Shown one piece after another: positions 1-6,172 of a DNA stretch of 9,147 nucleotides. Position 1 is the first letter of the stretch, and each line of letters begins with the position of its first letter. Both the position numbers and the translations under genes were made by a program. Below the pieces are notes generated by a model. That model was not told the DNA's origin. It searched no databases and worked only from the letters and a program-made list of their open reading frames with translations. Source of the stretch: Bacillota bacterium (GTDB lineage Bacteria; Bacillota; Clostridia; Lachnospirales; Lachnospiraceae); the NCBI GenBank assembly GCA_023428655.1, contig JAEYXC010000263.1, positions 1 through 9,147 of the forward strand, written 5' to 3'.

Positions 1-839
1 TACGTCCCTTTGAAGAGAAAACCGGACGAAAGGTAATCTGTAATCTGCCTTATTCGGGTACGGATGTAATTCGTGATTATGGCAAGGAGCATGTAGAGAC
101 CGGAGCTTTAATCGTATATACCTCAGCGGACAGTGTATTTCAGATCGCCGCTCATGAGGAGGTTGTACCACTGGAGGAGCTATACCGTTATTGTGAGATA
201 GCCAGAGAATTGTTAACCGGTGAGCATGCGGTAGGGCGAGTTATCGCAAGACCCTTCCTTGGAAGCTATCCGGATTATAAGAGAACCTCAAACCGTCACG
301 ATTACTCCCTGATACCACCGCTCACTTTTATGGATCAGATGAAGGAAGCCGGTCTGGATGTTTTAGCAGTCGGTAAAATTTATGACATCTTTGCGGGTAA
401 GGGCATAACGGATACGGTACGTACTCACAATAATGCCGAAGGAATTGAGATGACCATTGAACGCTTGGACAGAGACTTCCATGGTCTGTGCTTCGTGAAT
501 CTCGTTGATTTTGATATGATCTATGGACATCGCAATGATGTGGACGGCTATGCGAAGGCCCTGACCTATTTCGATGAACAGCTTCCCAGAATCATCGAGG
601 GACTTCGTGAGGAGGATATCTTAATTATTACAGCGGATCATGGTTGTGATCCTGTTACGCCTTCCACGGATCATTCCAGGGAATATATTCCGCTTGTGGT
701 ATACGGTAAGCAGGTGAAGAACGGTGTGAATCTCGGAACCAGAGCAACCTACGCAGATATTGCCGCTACTATTCTTGATTATTATGATATACCACAGAAG
801 ACAGCAGGAACCTCCTTCCTAAAGGAAATAATGAAATAA
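1..839 (+). CDS. deoB: Phosphopentomutase, 3' part (5' end outside window)
   Basis: The reading frame is open from the left edge (first full codon at 3) to the TAA at 837-839, giving about 278 residues of a protein usually near 390 residues. DeoB interconverts (deoxy)ribose 1-phosphate and 5-phosphate in cytoplasmic nucleoside salvage and belongs to the alkaline phosphatase superfamily. Recognisable family blocks are PYSGTDVIRDYG, TGALIVYTSADSVFQIAAHE (cap region) and GRVIARPF. The metal-binding residues are visible: Asp (codon 513) and His (codon 528) in DFDMIYGHR, Asp-His (codons 636 and 639) in ITADHG, and the last His (codon 672) in TDHSREY. The N-terminal metal-binding Asp and the catalytic Thr region could not be assessed in full because the 5' end is missing. 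It is followed after 44 bases by the glycosylase gene, probably in the same transcript. Identification is secure. Confidence 0.97.
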   Translation, partial: RPFEEKTGRKVICNLPYSGTDVIRDYGKEHVETGALIVYTSADSVFQIAAHEEVVPLEELYRYCEIARELLTGEHAVGRVIARPFLGSYPDYKRTSNRHDYSLIPPLTFMDQMKEAGLDVLAVGKIYDIFAGKGITDTVRTHNNAEGIEMTIERLDRDFHGLCFVNLVDFDMIYGHRNDVDGYAKALTYFDEQLPRIIEGLREEDILIITADHGCDPVTPSTDHSREYIPLVVYGKQVKNGVNLGTRATYADIAATILDYYDIPQKTAGTSFLKEIMK

Positions 840-870
840 GGTAAAGCATAAAATATCAAAATTAATTTAA

Positions 871-876
871 GAGGTG
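871..876 (+). promoter_or_regulatory. Ribosome binding site selecting a TTG start
   Basis: GAGGTG lies 7 bases before the TTG at 884. No in-frame ATG or GTG is nearby, and the ATG at 877 is in a different frame. The site therefore supports TTG as the initiation codon of the glycosylase gene. Confidence 0.7.
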
Positions 877-883
877 ATGCAGT

Positions 884-1372
884 TTGGATCGAATTTCCCA
901 TCCAATTCCGCCACTCTATAATGAAGCCTCTAAGGTATTGGTTTTAGGCTCCTTTCCCTCGGTCAAGTCCAGGGAAGGCCAGTTCTTTTACCATCATCCG
1001 CAGAACCGCTTCTGGAGAGTAATCAGTTCGGTTTTTGATGAGCTGGTGCCGAATACGATTGAGGAAAAGCGGGAATTGCTGCTTCGAAACAGAATAGCAG
1101 TTTGGGATGTAATACAAAGCTGTGAGATTATAGGTTCAGCCGACAGCAGCATCAAGAATATTGTTGCGAATGATTTGTCAAAGATTATGAATACTGCAAG
1201 GATAAGCCGTATTATCTCCAATGGAAGTACCTCCCATCAATTATATATGAAACACATTTTTCCCAAAACAGGAATCGAAGCACTGAAGCTCCCTTCTACA
1301 AGTCCTGCGAATGCAGCCTGCAACATGGACTGTCTCATTAGGGAGTGGAGTATTTTACGAAGCTTTCTATAG
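884..1372 (+). CDS. Uracil-DNA glycosylase superfamily, deoxyinosine (hypoxanthine) DNA glycosylase type
   Basis: The 162-residue product resembles the small UDG-superfamily enzymes annotated as DNA-deoxyinosine glycosylases (HDG, family 6), which excise deaminated bases to start base-excision repair. Visible blocks are KVLVLGSFPS (residues 17-26; motif 1 region), HPQNRFW (38-44; the Asn-Arg-Phe-Trp block is shared with MUG-type enzymes), IAVWDVI (71-77) and LPSTSPAN (136-143; motif 2 loop). The length fits a single compact domain and there is no signal peptide or membrane segment. Translation probably starts at TTG 884, supported by the GAGGTG site. The gene sits 44 bases after deoB and 18 bases before dtd, so the three are likely cotranscribed. 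The superfamily is clear. The exact substrate (hypoxanthine versus uracil) is inferred from overall resemblance and not from a decisive residue. Confidence 0.88.
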   Translation: MDRISHPIPPLYNEASKVLVLGSFPSVKSREGQFFYHHPQNRFWRVISSVFDELVPNTIEEKRELLLRNRIAVWDVIQSCEIIGSADSSIKNIVANDLSKIMNTARISRIISNGSTSHQLYMKHIFPKTGIEALKLPSTSPANAACNMDCLIREWSILRSFL

Positions 1373-1390
1373 ATACGAAAGGATAAGGAC

Positions 1391-1837
1391 ATGAGAGTAG
1401 TAATTCAACGAGTATTGGAAGCCAGTGTTACCGTTGAGGGGCAGTGCATCGGTGCCATAGGAAAAGGCTTTTTAATCCTTCTAGGTGTTGGTAAGGAGGA
1501 TACAAAGGAGATAGCAGATAAATATATTGACAAAATATTAAAGATGAGAATATTTGCCGACGAGAACGGTAAGACGAATCTTGCATTGTGCGAGGTGCAG
1601 GGTGAGGTTTTGGTGGTATCACAGTTCACTCTCTATGCGGATTGCAGGAAGGGAAATCGTCCTGATTTTATCCATGCAGCCGGTGCTACCAAGGCAAAGG
1701 AATTATATGAGTATGTACTGGAGAGCATCCGAAGCCGTCTGGGAAGGGTAGAAGCCGGTGAATTCGGAGGAGATATGAAGGTATCCTTAGTGAATGACGG
1801 TCCATTTACTATTGTACTGGATGAAAATCTAATCTAG
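1391..1837 (+). CDS. dtd: D-aminoacyl-tRNA deacylase
   Basis: The full-length 148-residue Dtd hydrolyses D-aminoacyl-tRNA (and glycyl-tRNA-Ala), so D-amino acids are not locked on tRNA; it acts as a cytoplasmic homodimer. Family hallmarks are the N-terminal MRVVIQRV strand, GFLILLGV, SQFTLYAD (residues 77-84, with the catalytic-site Ser-Gln-Phe-Thr) and NDGPFT (135-140). The last block contains the cross-subunit Gly-Pro motif (137-138) that rejects L-aminoacyl substrates. The ATG at 1391 has a GAAAGGA ribosome site (1377-1383) 7 bases upstream. It is the last gene of the deoB-glycosylase-dtd cluster and is followed by a strong hairpin terminator. In many Firmicutes dtd follows relA; that pairing is not seen here. 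Nothing suggests damage. Confidence 0.98.
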   Translation: MRVVIQRVLEASVTVEGQCIGAIGKGFLILLGVGKEDTKEIADKYIDKILKMRIFADENGKTNLALCEVQGEVLVVSQFTLYADCRKGNRPDFIHAAGATKAKELYEYVLESIRSRLGRVEAGEFGGDMKVSLVNDGPFTIVLDENLI

Positions 1838-1925
1838 CCACCATATAAAACGGTTGGAATATCAAAGCCCTGCCATATCGATCATAGGTCAAAACGGCAT
1901 AAGGGAAAATACTCAGGTCTTAAAC

Positions 1926-1970
1926 AAAAGTAGGATTTTAATTAAACTATAATTAAATCCTACTTTTTTA
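1926..1970 (+). terminator. Rho-independent terminator of the deoB-dtd operon
   Basis: The left arm (1926-1944) pairs with 1950-1967 as AAAAGTAGGATTTAATTA, with one extra T bulged on the left. The loop is 5 bases and a run of six T (1964-1969) follows. The 1838-1925 stretch before it has no recognisable gene. Confidence 0.92.
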
Positions 1971-2015
1971 TTAATACAAATTTACTATAATTATTCTGGA
2001 CATGGGATAATTTGG

Positions 2016-2043
2016 TTGACAAAATGGAGGCTCATTGTATACT
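2016..2043 (+). promoter_or_regulatory. Sigma-A promoter of the ABC exporter operon
   Basis: TTGACA (2016-2021), a 16-base spacer and TATACT (2038-2043) form a near-consensus vegetative promoter. Transcription should start near 2050, leaving a leader of about 50 bases before the ATG at 2099. An imperfect inverted repeat (CATTGTATA at 2033-2041 against TATACATAATG at 2050-2060) overlaps the -10 and start site, so it could be an operator. No regulator gene lies next to it. Confidence 0.75.
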
Positions 2044-2082
2044 GAAAAATATACATAATGTTGAAAGGGATAATAAAACTAG

Positions 2083-2089
2083 AAAGGTG
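2083..2089 (+). promoter_or_regulatory. Ribosome binding site deciding the ATPase start
   Basis: AAAGGTG ends 9 bases before the ATG at 2099. The alternative upstream TTG at 2012 lies at or before the promoter, so it would not be in the transcript. Confidence 0.65.
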
Positions 2090-2098
2090 TGGGAGCAA

Positions 2099-2875
2099 AT
2101 GATTGTTGTAAAAGATCTAACAAAGATCTATAAGCTGAACAAGAAACAGATGTTGGAGCTTAAGACGAAGAAAAACATGAAAAAGGCACTGGATAAGCTG
2201 TCCTTGGAGGCAAAACCCGGAGAAATCTACGGACTACTCGGGCCGAATGGTGCTGGAAAGACAACAGCACTTCGTACGATTGCAACTTTACTTAAACCGA
2301 CGGAGGGAGAGGTAAAGGTATGTGGTTATGATACGGTGCGAGAATCGGAAAAGGTGAGAAAAAGCATCTGTTTTCTGACCAATGAGATTAAGTTGGATCC
2401 GCAATTCTCGCCCAAATACATGTTTAACTTCTTTGGCAGACTTCACGGTCAGGACGAGAAGACCATTAACGAACGTCGGGAGAAATTGTTTCACTACTTC
2501 GGGATTAAGGATTTTGAGGATAAGAAGATTGATGAATTGTCTACCGGTATGAAGCAGAAGGCATCGATCGCGGTAAGCCTTGTACATGATCCGGAGGTTG
2601 TGATTTTTGATGAGCCTACCACCGGTCTTGACATTATAACGGCAAGAAATGTTACCGAATATTTGAAGCTGTTAAGGGATGAGGGAAAGACGGTTATCAT
2701 TTCCACCCATATCATGACAGAAGCTGAGAAGCTCTGCGATCGGATTGGTATTATCATCGGAGGAGTTAAGGTGGTTGAAGGAAGTCTGAAGGAGATTCTG
2801 GAGGATACGAAGGCAGAGGAATTGGAAGATGCCTTCTTTGAGCTATATAAGCAGTATAATAGGGAGGAGGCATAA
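2099..2875 (+). CDS. ABC-2 exporter ATP-binding subunit, NatA-like
   Basis: From ATG 2099 the product has 258 residues and is a single nucleotide-binding domain that would drive the membrane subunit encoded next. Visible elements are an A-loop-like Tyr in KIYKL, Walker A GPNGAGKTT (48-56), signature LSTGMKQK (147-154), Walker B VVIFDEPTTGLD (167-178) and the switch His in STHIMTEAE (202-210). The Q-loop position reads FLTNE, with no Gln at the usual place. A Lys-rich stretch of roughly 15 residues (13-29) lengthens the segment between the A-loop and the first core strand. The reading frame could extend to a TTG at 2012, but that extension contains the promoter. The stop is 3 bases before the permease start, so the pair is translationally coupled. 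NatA-type sodium or drug export is the nearest family role; the substrate cannot be read from the sequence. Confidence 0.93.
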   Translation: MIVVKDLTKIYKLNKKQMLELKTKKNMKKALDKLSLEAKPGEIYGLLGPNGAGKTTALRTIATLLKPTEGEVKVCGYDTVRESEKVRKSICFLTNEIKLDPQFSPKYMFNFFGRLHGQDEKTINERREKLFHYFGIKDFEDKKIDELSTGMKQKASIAVSLVHDPEVVIFDEPTTGLDIITARNVTEYLKLLRDEGKTVIISTHIMTEAEKLCDRIGIIIGGVKVVEGSLKEILEDTKAEELEDAFFELYKQYNREEA

Positions 2876-2878
2876 TCT

Positions 2879-4105
2879 ATGATGAACGGAACGAAAAACA
2901 TAATAATGAAGGAATTATCCAGGGTATTTCATGATAAGAAAATGGTGTTCAGTCTCTTCATCATGCCTGCTGTAATGATTATCGGTATGTACTCCTTAAT
3001 GGGTACCTTACTCGGCAATATGATGAGTGACATCGAGGAGCATATCCCCTCCATCTATATCCAGAACGCTCCCCAGGAGCTTTCCGAAGTAATTGCTTCA
3101 ACCGGTTATGAGGCAAACATTGAATATTTGGAGGCTTCGGAGCAGACGGACACAATTAAGGATGGTATTTTAGGTGGAACAGTTGACCTGCTTGTTGTTT
3201 TTGAGGAGGACTTTACGGACACCATCGCAGCGTATCAAGCCACAGGTGATCCTATACCTGAGGTGAAGACCTTCTATAATACGGCGGAGGATTATTCATC
3301 CGCAGCCAGAGAGAGCTTTGTCGGTGTGGTGTTAAACACCTATCAGCAGGGGCTGCTGCAGGAGCGTATCGGTAATATGGAACAGCTTCAGGTGTTTTAT
3401 ATTGATAAGCAACCGGAGACCTCCATTATTGTAGATGAGAAGAAGCAGGACGGAAGAATGCTGGGTATGTTAGTTCCTTTCCTGTTAAATATCATGCTGT
3501 TTGCCGGTGCAATGGGACTTGGAGTAGACGCAATTACGGGAGAAAAGGAAAGGGGTACACTCTCCAGTATGCTGGTGTCTCCGATTAAGAGAGGCGAGAT
3601 CGTATTCGGCAAGCTGATTTCACTTGCGATTTTATCCAGTATCTCGGCTGCTGTTTATGCGGTTTCCATCGTAGTAGCGATGCCAATATTGATGAATGGC
3701 GCAACCGGAGGAGCCCTGGGTTCTGTATCTCTGCAGTTTAGTCCGTTAGAGATACTCATGCTCCTGGCAATTCTAATTGTGGTAGTATATCTCTATGTAT
3801 CCATTGTAGCACTGGTAGCAGTGCTTGCCAGAACCTCCAAGGAGGCAAACACTTATGTAATGCCGGCTTATATTCTTGTCATGCTGGGTAGCATTATGAC
3901 TTATGCAGGAACGGGAGAGACAAAGCTGATTAATTTCTTCATTCCGATTTATAATAGTGCGGTAAGTATTCAGAATCTTATGATGGGTGAGCTGACCTTG
4001 GCTCAGTTCGGTGCAACAATTTTCACCGTTTGTGTACTGGCGGCCATCATAACCTCACTAATTACGAGAGCCTTTAATAGTGAGAAAATCATGTTTAACG
4101 CATAA
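2879..4105 (+). CDS. ABC-2 exporter membrane subunit, NatB-like
   Basis: The 408-residue membrane protein has ABC-2 permease architecture. TM1 is at about 22-44, followed by a large outside domain at about 45-190. A second hydrophobic block at about 195-217 precedes the family-typical GEKERGTL motif (221-228), thought to contact the ATPase. Further membrane segments lie at about 246-270, 289-316, 325-343 and 375-396. This matches the NatB/YhaP type, in which the subunit dimerises and pairs with the ATPase encoded just upstream. AGGAGG (2865-2870), inside the end of the ATPase gene, is 8 bases before ATG 2879; the adjacent ATG at 2882 is a slightly worse fit. The gene ends 21 bases before a strong hairpin, so the operon has two genes. 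The transported substrate is unknown. Confidence 0.92.
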   Translation: MMNGTKNIIMKELSRVFHDKKMVFSLFIMPAVMIIGMYSLMGTLLGNMMSDIEEHIPSIYIQNAPQELSEVIASTGYEANIEYLEASEQTDTIKDGILGGTVDLLVVFEEDFTDTIAAYQATGDPIPEVKTFYNTAEDYSSAARESFVGVVLNTYQQGLLQERIGNMEQLQVFYIDKQPETSIIVDEKKQDGRMLGMLVPFLLNIMLFAGAMGLGVDAITGEKERGTLSSMLVSPIKRGEIVFGKLISLAILSSISAAVYAVSIVVAMPILMNGATGGALGSVSLQFSPLEILMLLAILIVVVYLYVSIVALVAVLARTSKEANTYVMPAYILVMLGSIMTYAGTGETKLINFFIPIYNSAVSIQNLMMGELTLAQFGATIFTVCVLAAIITSLITRAFNSEKIMFNA

Positions 4106-4125
4106 AGAGTAATAGATAAAGAATG

Positions 4126-4182
4126 ACAAGGACAATCGCTTCCCATAAAACACAATAGTGGGAACCGAAGGTCCTTGTTTTT
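4126..4182 (+). terminator. Rho-independent terminator of the ABC exporter operon
   Basis: The outer stem ACAAGGAC (4126-4133) pairs with GTCCTTGT (4171-4178). An inner stem TTCCCA/TGGGAA tops the hairpin, and T4178-T4182 follow. It separates the exporter operon from the protease genes. Confidence 0.93.
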
Positions 4183-4326
4183 CTATCTCATCCCATTACG
4201 GTAAGGATATTATGAGTAGCAGCTCTTGTGGGAAGGGTTATACGGTAGAGCATTAAGATAATTTTACATAATTTATAATCAATACCATATATATTATTAA
4301 AAAGCAGATGGAGCAGTCTTAGTGCA
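4183..4326 (+). other. Upstream region of first Csp-like protease, no clear promoter
   Basis: This A/T-rich spacer must hold the promoter of the protease gene, since a terminator precedes it. TATAAT occurs at 4274-4279 but has no convincing -35. CATAATTTA (4267-4275) fits a sigma-K-like -10 but has no partner at the right distance. GGAG (4310-4313) is the only ribosome site and is 13 bases from the ATG, unusually far. Confidence 0.35.
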
Positions 4327-6027
4327 ATGAATGCAATCAATCCAATTACCAGCGAGGAGTATGGGGATATTCTTATTGAATATAGCGGGGATGAGAATGT
4401 TCTGAATTCCTTTCAGGATGCATACATAGAAATTATTAATTATCTACAAGCGGTAGTGCATTTACCGGTAAGCCGAATTACGAATCGGTTTGTCTTGGAA
4501 TACGGCTATTCCGCTATGCCTAATCTGTATGTCCCAATCAGTGACGGAAGCTTAGAAGCCTCCGGTATTTTGAAAATACGAAATGTGCCTAACTTTAATT
4601 TGCTAGGGGAAGGAGTGTTAGTCGGCATCGTTGATACGGGGATAGAGTATACGAATCCAGTATTTCAATATGCAGATGGAAGGACAAGAATTGTCTCCAT
4701 CTGGGATCAGACCATACAAGCAGGGCCACCGCCTCAGGGGAGGCTATATGGTACGGAGTATAGCAGGGATAGAATTAATGAGGCCTTGGCAAGTACGGAC
4801 CCCCTTGCCATAGTACCGAGTATGGATACCATTGGGCATGGAACAATGGTAGCCGGGATTGCAGGCGGAAATGTGAGTCCGGAGAAGGGTTTTTCCGGAG
4901 TGGCACCGGCTGTAGAATTTGCCATAGTAAAGCTTAAGGAGGCAAAAGGATACTTAAAGAATTTTTATCGTGTTCCTGAGAATATATTGTGTTATCAGGA
5001 GAATGATATTCTATTTGCCTTGGGATATTTGCTTGATATAGCATTTTTGCTCCAACGACCAATCGCGATCTGTATTGCTCTTGGCAGCTCCCAGGGAGGG
5101 CATGGCGGAAGAGGAATCTTAAGCAATTATCTATCCATCATCTCAAATACTCCGGGCGTTATTACGGTTATTGCTGCCGGAAATGAGGGAAACACTAAAA
5201 GGCATTATTATGGTAGAGTCAATCCTACTATCGGCTATGACGAAGTGGAGTTGAATGTTGGAGAGGGTGAAAGCGGATTCTCTATGGAAATATGGGGGAG
5301 GGTACCGAGTATATTCTCCATTGCCATTTTGACACCAAACGGAGAATTCGTTCCGCGTATTGCGGTAGGGATGGATGAAAATCGTGAGATAACCTTTATT
5401 TTTGAGCAAACCGTTATTAATATTGACTATCAGGTGATCGAGGCTGAAAGTGGGGATCAGCTTATATTAGTCCGATTTCAGAATCCGACCCAGGGGATAT
5501 GGAGATTTCATGTATACGAGCGAGGGGACCTTAATCTGGGGTTTCATATTTGGCTACCCATGGGAGATTTAATTTCCTCGAATACCTTCTTCCTTCGATC
5601 GGATCCCTATGTTACAGTTCTATCTCCCGGCAATGCTGAGGTGCCCCTGACGGTCACCGCATATAATGTTGCAGATGACAGCCTGTATACCGCGTCAGGA
5701 AGAGGCTATACCAGGGTTGGTGTTATAAAACCGAATGTTGCTGCACCGGGAGTGAATATGCTTGCTCCAACTCTGGGGAATGAGTTCGGAAGCTTTTCTG
5801 GAACCAGTACATCAGCTGCACATGTTGCAGGAGTTGCGGCAATGATTTTGGAATGGGGTATTGTTCGAAATAATCTGCAAGGGATGAGTACAGTCGAATT
5901 CAAGAAGTTAGTTATGAGAGGCGCAAAAAGAAGCACTACTCTAAATTATCCTAACCGTGATTGGGGCTATGGAATATTGGATGTGTATAATATTTTTGAT
6001 AGCCTACGAATCGGAACTTTCCTATAG
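4327..6027 (+). CDS. Csp-like subtilisin-family (S8) serine protease, catalytically intact
   Basis: The 566-residue subtilase has no signal peptide. A prodomain-like segment (about 1-90) precedes the catalytic core. The triad is complete: Asp103 in VGIVDTGIEY, His171 in IGHGTMVAG and Ser494 in FSGTSTSAAHVAG, with the oxyanion-hole Asn286 in AAGNEG. Between Asn and Ser lies a long beta-rich insert (about 300-455, e.g. FSMEIWG, IWRFHVY and GFHIWLPMGD) at the place where clostridial Csp proteases carry a jelly-roll domain. Length, absence of a secretion signal and domain order all match the Csp type, whose best-known member CspB activates the cortex hydrolase SleC during spore germination. Whether this one does so is inference, because many Lachnospiraceae carry several such paralogues. 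The Pro usual in the Ser motif (AAPH) is Ala here. The start has a weak, distant ribosome site, but no other in-frame start exists nearby and the N-terminus aligns with that of the next gene. Confidence 0.9.
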   Translation: MNAINPITSEEYGDILIEYSGDENVLNSFQDAYIEIINYLQAVVHLPVSRITNRFVLEYGYSAMPNLYVPISDGSLEASGILKIRNVPNFNLLGEGVLVGIVDTGIEYTNPVFQYADGRTRIVSIWDQTIQAGPPPQGRLYGTEYSRDRINEALASTDPLAIVPSMDTIGHGTMVAGIAGGNVSPEKGFSGVAPAVEFAIVKLKEAKGYLKNFYRVPENILCYQENDILFALGYLLDIAFLLQRPIAICIALGSSQGGHGGRGILSNYLSIISNTPGVITVIAAGNEGNTKRHYYGRVNPTIGYDEVELNVGEGESGFSMEIWGRVPSIFSIAILTPNGEFVPRIAVGMDENREITFIFEQTVINIDYQVIEAESGDQLILVRFQNPTQGIWRFHVYERGDLNLGFHIWLPMGDLISSNTFFLRSDPYVTVLSPGNAEVPLTVTAYNVADDSLYTASGRGYTRVGVIKPNVAAPGVNMLAPTLGNEFGSFSGTSTSAAHVAGVAAMILEWGIVRNNLQGMSTVEFKKLVMRGAKRSTTLNYPNRDWGYGILDVYNIFDSLRIGTFL

Positions 6028-6172
6028 ATAATAATAGAGTAGTTAAGTTCAGATATTAATGTCATGAGGAACAATGACTAATATATAGTAATACTAATTG
6101 ATTTGAACAAGTTCGAAGAAGAGCTTTACCATTCTATCCATAATCAATATAGACAATTCTGTGAGGTGTGCT
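6028..6172 (+). other. Spacer between the two Csp-like genes
   Basis: No terminator hairpin is visible, so read-through from the first gene is possible. CATTCTA (6130-6136) matches the sigma-G -10 pattern CATnnTA, but the nearest -35-like TGAACA (6104-6109) is 20 bases away, too far to be convincing. A GAAC-AA-GTTC inverted repeat (6105-6114) is also present. Confidence 0.3.
6163..6168 (+). promoter_or_regulatory. Ribosome binding site deciding the second protease start
   Basis: GAGGTG precedes ATG 6173 closely (6 bases from its GAGG core). The alternative GTG at 6161 overlaps this site and has no ribosome site of its own, so ATG 6173 is preferred. It also makes the protein 566 residues, equal to its paralogue. 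Confidence 0.65.

Noticed and set aside
6105..6114. GAAC-AA-GTTC as a LexA/SOS box
   Set aside because: The Firmicutes LexA box needs four bases between the half-sites (GAACnnnnGTTC); here there are two.
6161..6172. GTG at 6161 as the start of the second protease (570 residues)
   Set aside because: It overlaps the GAGGTG ribosome site and has none of its own; ATG 6173 fits better and gives the same length as the paralogue.
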